The notes below the pieces were generated by a model. It ran no database searches, was not told the origin of the DNA, and saw only the letters and a program-made list of their open reading frames with translations. From Marsupella aquatica (Eukaryota; Marchantiophyta), in the NCBI GenBank assembly GCA_973895155.1, contig OZ316892.1:27714001-27778000 (forward strand): 64,000 bases of DNA, written 5' to 3'. Shown here in pieces: positions 24,871 to 37,355 of the stretch; positions within the stretch are counted from its first letter, which is position 1, and each line of letters begins with the position of its first letter. Both the position numbers and the translations under genes were made by a program.

Positions 24871-25517
24871 TCATAGATCCGCGGATAACTTGAGAAGGAC
24901 TACGGTAGGGAGAAGTGTTTCGCATTACATATTGCTGCTCTGTATTGTTAACAGTTTTGTCAACAGCCCAGCTTTCTAACCCAGAAACCAGAGCCGGTTC
25001 ACAATGAAAGCTTACTACAAATGCGTTCAATCATGAATTGAAGAGAACGCTTCACAAAATAACTCCGGTAAAGTCGTCGTATATCGTTGGCTTGCTCAGA
25101 AAAACTGGACAACTCTACTGAGCAATGTCCTGGAAGTACAGAAAACCATCACACATCCTTTGGTTTCCCAAAAACTATCCTCCGCATTATCGGTTCTATT
25201 AAACTAACAGCTCCAAGGTAAACTGTAAAGACCATCATAACAAAAAACTGTTCTGAAGTGGTCTTCCTACAGACTACCTGCTTACGCTTCCATCCCCTTG
25301 CTATACTTCTGATATCTATCTGCTGGCTATATAGTCGACGCAAGGCACGCACTCATCAAGCGTTTGCTGGCAAACTGCACGTCAAAATCACGAACAAGTC
25401 AGTTGCACCAAGTAGATTTCCCGATTTGAGGTTGAGAAGGCCAGCGTTTCAACGCACCCAAAATACGAGGTAAGATTCTATCGCAGAATCGCACAAGATA
25501 GGACGGCGGCGCAGTAC
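24871..25517. other. Spacer 3' of copy C
   Basis: There is no gene. The part at about 25285-25350 is similar to 31105-31170, the 3' flank of copy D, which shows that the flanks were duplicated along with the genes. Confidence 0.55.
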
Positions 25518-27396
25518 TCAGCGCACTGTAACTGCTGCCACGGGGAGTTGATGCTCAGGTCGGTCCACCTCAACGTGACCGGAGCACTCATCGTTAAGTT
25601 TCCGACAGGAGTCCTTCAATGTACATGTTGGGAGTATGACCAGATATGCAAGAATCTGCACAGTGCACCCGTACACAACTGCATGTGCAGCAGCCACCGG
25701 TGCAGCCATTGACATCCAGAAGGAAGTTCTAGTTCTCACAGTCCCAACATCGGATGTGTGCTTAGAGGAGACTCCTCCCGTGCGTTCCACTGGCTTGAAC
25801 GCTATTTGGATAGGCCCACTTCCGACATCTTCACTTCCAGCAATCTTGATCATTTCACCAACACATGATTGGTGACATCAGAATCTGTAATTCAAGCTCG
25901 ACCATCGCTGAACTAGTAGTAGATAAAAAAGGGGCAAGACCGACTGAAAAGAGACAGAAAGTGAACTACTCTAGATCGCTATAAGATTACTGACAAACTA
26001 ATGGGAGCTGTGGTAACTGAATGTGCTGGAGCTGTGGTACCCACTTGACGATGCTTCAACACGATAGTACAGAGCCTAGCACCGGGTACTTCGATCAGGA
26101 GCATTTAGACTCACCCATTATGTCGACCCCGGGAAATTTGTGTACAATGTCTTCTACAGAATCGAGGAACTTCTCATAGTGGGTTGTCGGGCATGTGCTG
26201 GTGCTCTTGGACACCACTGTACACCCGCCGGCTTTCGCCGAGAGAATAGTATCCAAATGTTCCTCACTCCTGAACCTATCGATAACCATAACCAAAATCT
26301 TCGCGAAGTACAAGGAAACTATTAGAAACTTACAAGCACATGGAACTGGACATATAGACTCAGTTCTCTCTGCAAGATATTGTAGCGAAATGCGTAATTA
26401 TTTCGCACAGAAACGGGCTCAGAAAGAATGTTCACACTAGGGATAGACGCCAATTCGAACAGTGAGTACAGAGCAACTATCAAACCGGGAGGACGACATT
26501 CACGTAGTTTACAAGGCATTGCAGAATATGGACTCACACTTCTTCGCAGACACTTATCTGCCTTCGCTGCTAGAGAAGCCATCGCTGCTGCATCCCAAGG
26601 GACCTCGGCAATAACTTCAATCGGAGGCCGATGTGAGAGAACAGGCTGTCCCTTCACCAAATGCGATACATAGTACTGTTCCATCGTTTCCAAGTTAAAA
26701 AATAGATGACCTGATCGACCGTCGGGTACCAACAGAGTACTCTGATTGCCGGATCGCAAACTTTGGATGATGGCATTCGCTATTGACCGGTCGTATCGCT
26801 GTAAGTTTCCCTGACTGTCCTTGTAGTGGAGGTTTAGGGATATGTTTCCGGACGAGCTCCCAGGCGAGCTTGGCATTAGGGTCTTCTCGTCGAAAGTGGA
26901 AAAAGAGACAAGTCGTGTCAGTGATCAGCAGGTTTTGTAAGAAAGACTCAATAGCGGTTTACACTGAATCAATTCAACTTCAGAGCAGCCACGCTAACTA
27001 GAAGATTCACACTCTCGAACTGCCAAGTATAAATTGATACATATCTGCTGCACAAGTAGGAACTAGCGTTCCTAGCTACAGTTGGAATAGACTCACAGCC
27101 TGTGGTGGCGCCTCCAATTGAGGAGTCAAAACGGACACAGAGTCCATGACCATGACTGGCCTTCTCTGCCCACTGCTCACAGCAACTTGCTCCTTCGTGC
27201 TCAAGTTCACGACATACCGCGCCCCTTTAGGATGCACGTTAGAGCATATCGTCCCTAAATCTATCTGCTGCAGCTGGCTCGCAATGCCCTTTCTGATCTG
27301 TGCTTGGTGGTCGGCGCTGTATAGACACCACTGGGTGTCATCTCGCCACCACACTCCTACTTCAGTGGGATTTGCGCAAGGTTGAAGAATGCACAT
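25518..27396 (-). CDS. WWE-WWE-ART-like protein, subtype I (copy C)
   Basis: Four exons on the minus strand: 27396-27097, 26885-26538, 26298-26115 and about 25855-25518. The first three have good GT donors and matching phases (0, 0, 1). Exon 1 is a WWE domain (Val-Trp-Trp-Arg-Asp-Asp ... Trp-Cys-Leu-Tyr ... Tyr-Val-Val-Asn-Leu ... Ser-Gly-Gln-Arg-Arg-Pro-Val). Exon 2 is a second, weaker WWE domain (Phe-Asn-Leu-Glu-Thr-Met-Glu-Gln) followed by a Val-Ile-Ala-Glu-Val-Pro-Trp-Asp linker. Exon 4 is the divergent ART-like exon without His-Gly-Thr. WWE domains bind ADP-ribose-containing ligands or proteins in known families. The exon 4 acceptor used in copy D (CCAG) reads TTG here, so splicing may be broken and the gene may be a pseudogene. 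Confidence 0.75.
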
Positions 27397-28730
27397 GACT
27401 GCGGATAGACCAAGGTGGGCACAGAGGCAGATCTCAGAGACAGACGATATAGTTACGACCAATTTCTGTCGATACTGGTGACAAATATCAGTTGTCGCCT
27501 CGATCTACTCGAGCGAGGAAGAAGAAAAGGCCAGCTCCTTTAGTAGGATGTGCAGGTCTAAAACGTCTAATGCTCCGGGAGCTAGAAAGTTTGAAGCCTC
27601 GCAGAAAAACGATGGAAATGGAGCTGCAAAGTGCTTGATAGATCGAAGATTTGCCGTCTCCGGGATAGCCCACCCTCTCTCTATAGTCCCAAAGGATCAA
27701 GTCTACCTCAACAAAGACTCCGCAGAATCTATAGCAAGACAGGCAGGCACCTGCACGGACTAACGATTATTGAAACTAATTCAAGCAGCCGCCAAAGGGA
27801 GTATCTAGATTGAATGCTCGCCTCGAAAACGCTAAGAGTAAGATCTGAAAAGGCGACATACGGATCATGCATTCATTCTTGTACGACTTTACCGTAAATG
27901 TTCAAATTAGGATTCACGACGAACGGCAATCTCGAAGCCCATTAAGAGCCTCTAGTACACACTGCCCGCGCCCGGTCCCGTACGCACGGCCCCCCCACAT
28001 TCACGATTATTGCCATTGATTGAAACAGCCGCTAGATGCAAAAAAGCGATATTCTCAATTCTCCAGAGATGTTCGACTCGAGATAGTGTACCAAAGTAAC
28101 CATCATGAGGGGGCGATATATGGATGGCACTCGACAATTTGGATTGGAGGTCAGAGACCCGAGCAGTTTACTCTCTGTGCTTCCCTCCGGCTATAATTCA
28201 AGTTGGATTGGAGGTCAGAGACCCGAGCAGTTCACTCTCTCTGTGCTTCCCTCCGGCTATAATTCAAGTGTGGGATCCTTCACTACGGTTTTTCAATGAA
28301 TCTTCATACTTTGCAGTGGCGGCTGCCCTCCGTGTAGGTACAGAGACCAGTACTCCGTCTGAGCTCTTCCAATCCAGGGCGGTATCATAATCAATCCGAG
28401 CTTACATCTTGAATCCTTGCAATATCCGTGTAGTACCGCATTCGCGAGGAACGCGTCGTCTCTTTCTGTTAGCTCTTTGTTAGTTGGATTTCAACCTTGC
28501 GTCTAACCTGGACTATCTTTTCCGTTTCCATGTTTCTAATTTTTTGCCTAGTCCGAAAAGTTCAATCAGTCCCCTCAGTTTGAGTACGTGATGGAGCATC
28601 ACAGCGGCAGCTAGATTTCCTACATAGCTCACTAAACGCTCGATTCAAGTCGACTCAAAGGAGTAGGCTGCGTTCTTGCTCGTAAACTGCAAAGTACTTC
28701 AGGGTCCACGCGTAGTCTTCGCCAAGCGGA
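27397..28730. promoter_or_regulatory. Shared 5' region of divergent pair C / E1
   Basis: A 1.3-kb spacer between two start codons on opposite strands, so it must hold both promoters. No core promoter word is convincing. It includes the 69-bp tandem duplication at 28139-28270. The 1.46-kb spacer 33346-34809 is the paralogous region of pair D / E2. Confidence 0.5.
28139..28270. repeat. Tandem duplication, about 68 bp unit
   Basis: Two copies containing TTGGATTGGAGGTCAGAGAC, CCGAGCAGTT and GCTTCCCTCCGGCTATAATT lie head to tail in the C / E1 divergent spacer; copy two has one extra CT. Confidence 0.9.
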
Positions 28731-30207
28731 ATGGGTCCCGTGCCAGGGGCTAACCTTCGGTCTCGTGTCCGTGTCTACCACAAGGACCAAGAAGGCGTCC
28801 TGCACTCTCTTCACAATTTTGACTTTTTGGAGAGGGTACTAGATGAAGTTTCAGAAGGTAATACTCCTACAAAACTGCGGGTCCTTACCAGAGCTGATCG
28901 GGAGAGAATGAAAGAGATAGGTGTCGATATAGTCCGACCAAAAGAATTGGATATCGTCATAGAGTTCCCGTGGCATGCAAGGACCTTTATCAACATTGTG
29001 GCCAAAGCAAATGATAAGGCGCTTCGACGTCAGGTATGTACAAAGCTTTTAATCAGGAAGTTGGAAGATCGAGCTTTTTGGCGCTTAATTTGTTGTGTTC
29101 GTCCCGAGGCATGCTGTGTGCACTTGCCATCTTAAGTTTTCCTTCTTGTAATCTGAAATAGGTACTCGTCATGGCCTTGGACCGAATCCGCAGCACCCCG
29201 ACTTTGAGAAAGATCCTGGCAACGAAAGGATTGCCAAGTTGTACAATACGGGAGAATCCCTATCTCGAACCTGGACATGCTCCATATGAAAAGTTCATTG
29301 AATCTCTTCTCGTTACTATAGATGCTGGCACTCCTGCTAGAGAGAAGCTGCTTGGTAAATGAGCCAAATCCCGGAAAGTTTCATGTTACAGCTCGTTGGC
29401 ATTATCTCAGTATGGTATGCAGGAGATAAAATTCTTGGCAACCAGGCTCCCCACTAGCCATAACTTGAATGATCGCAGAAATTGTCTAGGATGAATAACA
29501 TGCAATTGTGGCCCGACTTATATACTATAGCTGCTATATATGTGTTTACGATTCGGATGACATTTTTGAGAGAGGTGCTAGAGAGATGTCTAGTGGTTGA
29601 AATGTCCTCGAACATATGCAAGTTTAATTTGATCCACATTACAACTGAAGTTATAGAACAACCGGAAGTTAGAGTAGCTTCTCCGAATGAATTTGTGGCT
29701 TTTCACTCCGAAAGTAGGTAGCTGTATAGCGATTCAGGAGACTTTCAGGATCATGGAAAATAGGTCTAAGTTAGGCAAGGCTGATCGAGGCCAACCAAGC
29801 ACGAGTATGAGTTCTTCATTCTAATTATTAGCTTGGAATTTCGTGGTCTAGAGCGGTTACTCGAAAGTGCTGGAGATGAAGCAGATGAAGCGGCGTTCAA
29901 GTCGGTCGAGAAACGAGGAGTGAGAACAGTATTCCATGGCACAAACCACTCTGTCATGGATGCCATTCTCAATTCTGGTCTGGATCCTTCCTACCGATAT
30001 AGCGACAAAGAGAATGACTACTTTGGAGTTGACTACAGTACTAGCCTAGATTTCACCAAGCGCAAGACTAGGCCCATCCCAAAACTTTGTAAGCTTCTGG
30101 TATTCATGGTTATAGTGGAGCCAACCGACCCAGTGCCCTCTAGTGGTGCTGTGACTGTCGCTTCGAATAGGTTTCAACTTCCGGTGGCAGAGATAACGCT
30201 AGTTTAG
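28731..30207 (+). CDS. ART-domain protein, subtype II (copy E1)
   Basis: Exon 1 is 28731-29033 (ATG to donor GTATGT), exon 2 is 29162-29354 (donor GTAAAT, phase 1), and the ART exon lies at about 29833-30207. Exon 1 holds a shortened WWE-like half and the Val-Ile-Glu-Phe-Pro-Trp-His linker. Exon 2 has Met-Ala-Leu-Asp-Arg-Ile-Arg. The ART exon shows the PARP-like order Phe-His-Gly-Thr (His of the H-Y-E triad), a Tyr-Phe-Gly-Val-Asp-Tyr-Ser-Thr-Ser block, a Leu-Val-Phe-Met-Val-Ile-Val strand and a final Leu-Pro-Val-Ala-Glu-Ile-Thr strand with a Glu. This looks like an active-type ART fold. The junction from exon 2 to the ART exon does not match in phase with the obvious acceptor (ATTAG at 29830), so a short extra exon may exist. 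RCD1/SRO- or PARP-like function is inferred. Confidence 0.72.
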
Positions 30208-31445
30208 ATAACTAAACTGTCCACCGTTATTAGAGGTGTGACCCCAGGGTGAGACTGAGTGAGTCACACTATTTTGTGTCCAGGGCGTTTTTATATCAGG
30301 AATCACTCTCATTGCGTATCTATATAACTAATGGCATGAGAAGCAAGAGTTGGGATCTAGGCTCCTAGAGTGAAATGAAGCCTCTAGATCGTGACTCTAG
30401 GCCCCACCCAAATGATGATCATGAATGCATGATCATTTTTGTAATCCTTTTATTAATATTCAACGAATGGAATGGTCTTCGAGGCTTGTGTTAATTATTA
30501 TATCACATCCTGCACCCACTCTACTTCGGCGACCCACTTAATGCGACAATGTAGTCTGTGGTTAAAAGAACTCGTGCACGGAATATTGGAAGTATTGGAA
30601 GGTCAAATGTGGAAGCAAAATCATTGCGACTTGTCGGATTTGAAGAAGTATGCTCATATCATCGAAGAGCGAGAATATTTCACAAACGCTTATGAACCAG
30701 TGGGCTGAATAGTACTAGACTGTCAATGAGGTTGGTCCCAGCCATGCGTGCCTCGACGTATGGCTGCAAGCTGTTGAGTGACCTGCGGATGCGATCACTC
30801 TGAACACCACTACTGAGGTGTTTGGTTGTGAGGGATCGTGCATCACCCAATTAATCGTCTTCGTTCGAACTGTACTAACGAAAATGTTGTACTAAAAGAC
30901 AGTACTACCGTCCACAGGACATCTTCTCGCGCGGTATGCATTCAAACGTGATACATTTCAAAGATATTTGAGATTCAATCATCCGAAAAACATCCATTGA
31001 AACACGATCCACATTGTGTCTCCGAAAGTCAATGAGGGATACATGACAAACTTAACTCGAGTTCATTGCCAGGTTCTCAATGAATTGGACCTTCCACCAG
31101 CGTCCTACATCCGCTTTCTTCCATTTGCTACACTTCTGAATTCAATCTGTTAGCAAGGTATATGTAGTCGAGGCATGGGACATGCTTATAATATCCTCTT
31201 TCCACTTTGTATTTACATAACAAAAAGCACGAATCTATTTACATGTCGAAAAGCACTAATCCGTCGAAACAGTTTCACGAAGAAGCCCTAGTCGATCACT
31301 TTGCCCATAGTTCAGTCGACGAGAGCCCGGGGAAGATTTATTTACTGTTTTCATCACACGATCCAAAACACGAAGTACTAATCTACCTGGATTGACTCCA
31401 GACAATCCCACTGTGATTTCTGCCAGAGGAACCATACATGGGCAT
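30208..31445. other. Spacer between E1 and D
   Basis: The first about 100 bp after E1 match the flank after E2 (36218-36310), again as part of the duplicated block. A small inverted repeat (ATGATCATG-aatg-CATGATCAT) lies at 30415-30436. No gene is supported. Confidence 0.5.
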
Positions 31446-33345
31446 TCAACGCACTGTGACTTCTGCCAGAAGCAATTGATGCTCAGGTTGGTCCACCTCA
31501 ACATAACCGGAAAAATTCTTCGCTGTACGTGTCGGGATGATCACGAGATATGCAAGAATTTGCACAGTGCAGTCGTACAGAACAGCATCAGCAGCCGCCG
31601 TTGCTGCCATAGCCATTGACAACCAGAAGGTAGCGCTAGTCGACCCCACGACACTCCGGATAACGCATCTGCGCTTAGATCTAGATGACTTTTCTACCGA
31701 GCGTTCCACCCCGGGTACGACGGGTTTGAACGCTATTTGGACAGGCCCAGTTCCGACTTCGTTACTTCCAGCAATTCTAAGCATTTCTCCTGGCACATGA
31801 TTAGTGATTGACATCAGAATCCTGAAATCTCGAACATTAAGCAACGACTACTAAAGAAACGTCAGAGCAAGGCTCTTTAAAACGAGATATAGAGTGTGAG
31901 ATCCTGGTGAATGGTCGTAAGACTACAAACTCATGCGATAGAGCTCAACTCAATCTACCTGAACCATGGTCAGTAACCATTTGCAAAGCCTAGCGCCAGG
32001 TATTTCAGGAAAAGTTAGACTCACCCATTATGTCGTCGGTAAATGTATGGAGGATTTCTTCTACAGAATCGATGAACTTCTCATAAAATGCTGCACGGAA
32101 CGTGCTCGTGCTCTTTGACACAACTGTCCAAGGGCAGGCTTTCACTGGAAGAATATTGTCCAAATGCTCATCGCTCCTGAACCTGTCGATAACCATGACC
32201 AAAATCTTCGAGAAGTAGACGAAAAGTATTAGAAAAGTGGAAGCGCTTGAAAACTCGACAGCGTATGTACTCTCAATATTAAGGTCTTAGACAAGTTCTT
32301 CAGTACGGTGTTACAGCATGAATGTCCAAACCGTAGATCGATTGTACACAATGATTGTACTAGCTCCAACCCTACACTACTTAGTAAGGATCTTGAATCG
32401 GGAGGACAGCAGTCATATAACGAACGTGAGTCACGAAAACATGCAGTAGGAAACAGATCTGCAGCTGCTTGCAGGATGTACATGGACTTACCTTTCTTCG
32501 CAAGCATTTATCAGCCTTCGCGGCTAGAGATGCCATCGCTTTAGCATCCCAGGGAACCTCGGCAATTACCTGAACTGGAGGCTCATCTGAAAAAATAGGC
32601 TCCCCATGCACCAAGTGTGAGACAAAATGCTGTTCCATAGTTTCCAAGTTAAAGAAGAGATGACCTGATCGACCATTTGGCACCAACACAGTACTCTGGT
32701 TGCCGGTGCCGGATGTGAAGCCTTGGATGATGGCCTGCGCTATGGACGGGTCGTATCGCTGTAAGTTCCCCTGACTGTCCCTGTAGTGGAGGTTCAGAGA
32801 CAGATTTCTCGAAGACCTCCTTGGCGTGCTCGGTAGTAGAGTCTTCTCGCCGAAGTGGAAAAACAGACACAACTCATGTCATTAATCATCATGGCTTTGT
32901 TAGAATAGTGGTTGACTCAATAATTGTGGCTTGTCAGGAATCTAGATGACTTCAAAACACCGCCACTAAAATATCTAGAAACTGACGGGATGCATAGTGT
33001 AGATAAAGATATGTAAAGAATCTTGTGTTCTCATTGTGGACTTACCACCTGTGGAGGCGCCATTAGTTGAGGCATCGGAGCGGACACAGCGTCGATGACC
33101 ATAACTGGCCTTCTCTGCCCACTGCTCACAGCAACTTGGTCCATTGTCTGCAAGTTTACGAGGTAACGCGCCCCGGTAGGATGAACGTGGGAGACTATTT
33201 TCCCCAAGTCTATTTGCTGGAGCTGGTTCGCGATGCCGCTTCTGATGGTGGCTTGGTGGCCTGCACCGTATAGACACCATTTCGTGTCATCTCGCCACCA
33301 CACTCCTGCCTCGGTGGGAATTGCGCAAGGCCGCAGATAGCACAT
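31446..33345 (-). CDS. WWE-WWE-ART-like protein, subtype I (copy D)
   Basis: This is the best-preserved subtype I copy. Exons are 33345-33046 (donor GTAAGT), 32845-32492 (GTAAGT), 32205-32025 (GTGAGT) and 31789-31446. Phases 0, 0 and 1 join without a break, and the last acceptor is CCAG. It would give a protein of about 390 residues. Order: WWE1 (Val-Trp-Trp-Arg-Asp-Asp-Thr-Lys-Trp-Cys-Leu-Tyr ... Ser-Gly-Gln-Arg-Arg-Pro-Val), WWE2 (Leu-His-Tyr-Arg-Asp-Ser-Gln-Gly ... Asn-Leu-Glu-Thr-Met-Glu-Gln), a Pro-Trp-Asp linker, the Asp-Arg-Phe-Arg-Ser block, and a C-terminal ART-like exon lacking His-Gly-Thr. By analogy with RCD1-type proteins it may bind ADP-ribosylated partners without transferase activity, which is inference. 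It lies head to head with E2. Confidence 0.8.
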
Positions 33346-34809
33346 GATCCCGCGGCGGATTGAACAAGGTTAGCACAGAGGCACAACTACCTGTCGAAAG
33401 GCAATAGCTATAGTCGATTTCTCTTGATATATGTACGTAATTGCCACCTCCCGTCCACGATCTACTTCAGACAACCGCTGAAGAGATCCAAAATGTGGAG
33501 TGTGCAGGCCCAAAACGTAGATTACTCTGGGAGCCGGCAAGTTTCAAGCGCTCAGTATGAACTCTGTAATTTATTGAGCTGCGAACTAGCTCAAATTAAG
33601 AAGCTTGCCCTCTTCGAGATGGCAGACTCTTTTTTTCAAGTATCGCTTCAACATCAAGGGCTCTTGTCAAACAGGATTCTGCTTGCGACCGACACGAGAA
33701 CACCCGGCAATTGCTGCGGTACAAGATCCATCAGAGTCTTCCCATTATGTAGAACTAGAAACACAGGCATGGAATCTTAATTTACTTGAATCTATCTCAC
33801 TCCTTTCGGCGCTAACAGCCATTGGCGGCTGCATGCTTCATTGCTTCTATCGAACACTGACGATCGTCTACCTCTAATCCTCTATAGTAGACGAGTGTAG
33901 CTGTCCTCCTACTAGCCGAAAACACCACCTGCCGATGGAATAATGATCGAGTGGGTCCGATCCCAATCATCAGTCCCAAACTCCGATTCTCAAACTGAGC
34001 AACCTATTGATTGCGTTGTCCTGAATGTGATACGGTGACGTGTCTTAAAGATAAAAATATTCAGGTAGACACGGTATTATCCCGTTTATTATGACCGGTT
34101 TGGTCCCACTCCTACAAGATGCCCGCCGACTGTGGAGCAAACTTTGGAGTTATGTGGATAAGTTCACAGTAAGTAGCGTTGGGAAGTGTGAAGATATACA
34201 CCTCATGTTCACTTGGAATGCGCAGCAAGACAACCACATTGACTAGCAGGACCCAATGGGTAAGTACAGAAATTCTTGTCCACAATTAAATCTTAGAGCA
34301 CTACCCGAAACATGATTGAAGACGGAGGTGGAGGAACTCCATGCAATGTGGGAGTGAAGCAAAGGCGAGTTCTGACTACGGTACTCTTTGTCCTCATCTA
34401 AAATGCTCCGCATGTTTGTGAACCCGTTCAGCTGTAGAGAGCGGCGCAATAGGAGAATCAGGTTTTGATTAGTTATTAGTTCTCCTGAACAATTATGGAG
34501 GAAGTGGCATCCTATCTACTTCAGGCATGACGAGTATCGTAGATGACTCAGGTTGCGTTTTGACAAAGGATCCCGTACGTACCGAAAAGAGCTCTAGCAG
34601 AGACAGATCGCTCGAGATTGAAAGGAGGTGCCAAGCCTGAGGTGTGTACTCAATGCATCGATCAGGGTATATAGATTTCGTTGAGGAATTGAAGCCAGGC
34701 TGACACAACGCTCGATTCAAGTAACTCGAACGAGCTTCTTGCGACTCGCTGACTGAAGAGAACTACAGTAGAGCTTCCACGTACGTACTGCCAGTCTTCA
34801 CGAAGCGGA
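33346..34809. promoter_or_regulatory. Shared 5' region of divergent pair D / E2
   Basis: A 1.46-kb spacer between opposite start codons. It contains the promoters of both genes by position. No distinct element was recognised. Confidence 0.45.
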
Positions 34810-36217
34810 ATGGTTCCCCGGCCTGCACGGATTTCCTTGCGTTCTCGTGTTCGTGTCTACCACAAGGACAAAGAAGGCGTACTCCACTCTCTCCAGAAGT
34901 TCGACCTTCTGGAGAACATACTCGATGCAGTCTCACTTGGTGAATATCCTACAAATCCGCGGGTCATTACCGGAGGTGATCGAGAGAGAATGAAGGAGAC
35001 AGGTCTCAGTATAACCCAACCTCAAGAATTGAATATTGTCATAGAGTTCCCGTGGGATGCGAGGACCTTTATCAACATTGTGGCCGAAGCAAATGATGAA
35101 GGACTGCGACGTCGGGTATGTACAAAGGTTTTAATCAGGGAGTTGTATGATCGAGGCTGTTGGCGCTTAATTTGTTGTGTTCGTCCCAAGGCGTGCTATG
35201 TGCACTTACCATGTCAAGTTTTGCTTCTTGTAATTTAAAACAGGTACTCGTCATGGCCTTGGACCGAATCCGCAGCACCTCGACTTTGAGGAAGATCCTG
35301 GCAGCGAAAGAATTGCCGAGTTGTACAATACGCGAGAATCCATATCTCGGGCCTGGACATGCCCCATACGAAAACTTCATTGAATCTCTTCAACTCACTG
35401 TAGATGCCGGCATTCCTGCCAGAGAAAAACTGCTTGGTAAATGAGCCATATCCCGGAAAGACGCATGTTCTAGCTCGTTGTCATTATCTCAGTAAGCAGG
35501 AGATCAAATTTTTGGCAACCAGGCTCCTCACTAGTATGCGCTCTACCTCAGAACTGGACTGATCGCAGAATTGTCTAAGTTGAATCAAAAATTACAATGG
35601 CGGGACTTGTATATATAGCTGCTATGTTCACGATTGGGATTGCATTTTGGAGAGAGGTCCCAGGGAGATGCCTACTGGTTGAAGTGTCCTCAAACTTCTT
35701 CTTGTGTCCTCTCCTTTGCGTCGATAGGGGTGCAGATGATTATATGCAAGTTAAAATTGATCCACCTGCATTACAATTTTAAATTAGGCAAGGCTGAGGC
35801 CAACCAAGCACGAGCTTGACTTCGTCATTCTAACATTGTTAGCCTGGAATTTCGTGTCTAGAGCTGCTACTCGAAAGTGCTGGAGATGAAGCAGATGGGA
35901 CGGCGTTCAATCCGGTCGAGAAACGAGGATTGAGAATGGTATTCCATGGCACAAACCACTGTGTCATGGATGCCATTCTCAATTCTGGTCTGAATCCTTC
36001 TTGCCGAAGTAGAAATTTAAACGAGGATTACTTTGGAGTCGATTACAGTACTAGCCTGGCTTACACCAAGAACAAGACTTGGCCCGCGCCAACACATTAT
36101 AAGCTTCTGGTATTCATGGTTATAGTGGATCCAGCCAACCCAGTGCACTCCACTGGCGCTATGACTGTGGTTTCGAATAGGTTTCAACTTCCGGTGGCAG
36201 AGATAACGCTAAATTAG
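34810..36217 (+). CDS. ART-domain protein, subtype II (copy E2)
   Basis: Exon 1 is 34810-35115 (donor GTATGT), exon 2 is 35244-35436 (acceptor ACAG, donor GTAAAT, phase 1), and the ART exon ends at 36217. The ART exon keeps Phe-His-Gly-Thr-Asn-His, Asp-Ala-Ile-Leu-Asn-Ser-Gly-Leu, Tyr-Phe-Gly-Val-Asp-Tyr-Ser-Thr-Ser, Leu-Val-Phe-Met-Val-Ile-Val and Gln-Leu-Pro-Val-Ala-Glu-Ile-Thr-Leu, the layout expected for a PARP-like H-Y-E transferase. Near 35855 it has one G fewer than E1 (CGTGTC against CGTGGTC), which shifts the frame at the start of this exon. Either the acceptor is further downstream or the copy has begun to decay. The downstream flank matches that of E1. Confidence 0.7.
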
Positions 36218-36718
36218 ATAACGACACTCCACCTTATTAGTCGTGTGACCCCAAGATGAGAGTGATTCACACTATTTTGCGTCCAAGGCATGTTTTTATC
36301 AGGAATCACACTAATTGAGAATGTTAAGTATCCTTTCACATCATGCATCCTCATCCTGTATTGCTCAATTTCAGTTGATCTTGGGAGCAGAGCGAACCAT
36401 GCTTAAGCAACGTCAACGGAAAATGGACTCCTGGAACTTTGCTTATTATGATTCCCACTCATTTTACTTGATAGTGTGACTTAACGAGTGTGACCCAAAC
36501 TTTCAAAGGCTACGCAATTAGTGTGACATTGTAGACTGTGGTTACGAGAACACCTGCACTGAATCAATGCATACATTGGAAGCTCAAATCTGCAAGCAGG
36601 TCTGGCTTTTGGTAATACTACTGTCACCAAAGTTATCGACAATTGTGATTAAACCACACCTAAAGGGCTACGGTAACCCGCTCTCATTCTAAAGAGTACA
36701 ACTTCATAAATGGGCTTT

Positions 36719-36865
36719 GAGCTCCACAAAAGGTGCTAGTGTTCCACACCCTCCACGAAAGGTGCTGATTACAAAACTTTTTTGGGCAAATACTCCACAA
36801 AAGGTGCTAGTGTTCCACACCTTTTTTGACAAGTACTCCACAAAAGGTGCTAGTGTTCCAACTTT
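36719..36865. repeat. Four-copy short tandem repeat
   Basis: The word CTCCACAAAAGGTGCTAGTG followed by TTCCACACC recurs at about 36722, 36752 (variant), 36793 and 36837, with spacing of 30-45 bp. Confidence 0.8.
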
Positions 36866-37355
36866 TATGGTGAGTAGTGAGACATGGAATGAGGCTTTTA
36901 TAGTGGCAGGTGTGGTTTAAGGATAGTGATATCAGCGAATAGCTAGAACAATTCACAAATGCTTATTAACAAGTGGGCTGAATAGTAACAGATTTTCGAT
37001 CAGGCCTGCAGAGCGCTAAGATGCAGAGGTCGACAAGATGGAGAAGGATTGTAAAGAAACAGAGTGATGATCCTGACTGCGTCCTTTCGCCAGCTCATTT
37101 AGAATTTGACCTCAAGTGCTCAACGATTCAATTCTGCCTATGGAGAGTTCACGAACCCACCTTCATTGATTAAGCACGTTAGGAAGAGTGAATTCTCAGC
37201 TGAACAAGAAAGGTTTTTACTCCCATTCTATCTTGAATGAGGACACACTACTTCGTAGCAGATGAAACTTTTCTGTCCGATCAAATTGGTGACTAGATCC
37301 TCTACGTATATAGTTAAGGACGCCCGGTGTTTCTTAATGAGGTATTGGGTCGACT

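Noticed and set aside
29482-29721. Extra exon of E1 (paralogous stretch 35597-35782 in E2)
   Set aside because: The stretch is conserved without gaps between E1 and E2, but substitutions are not biased to third codon positions and no donor is present, so it is more likely duplicated intron sequence.
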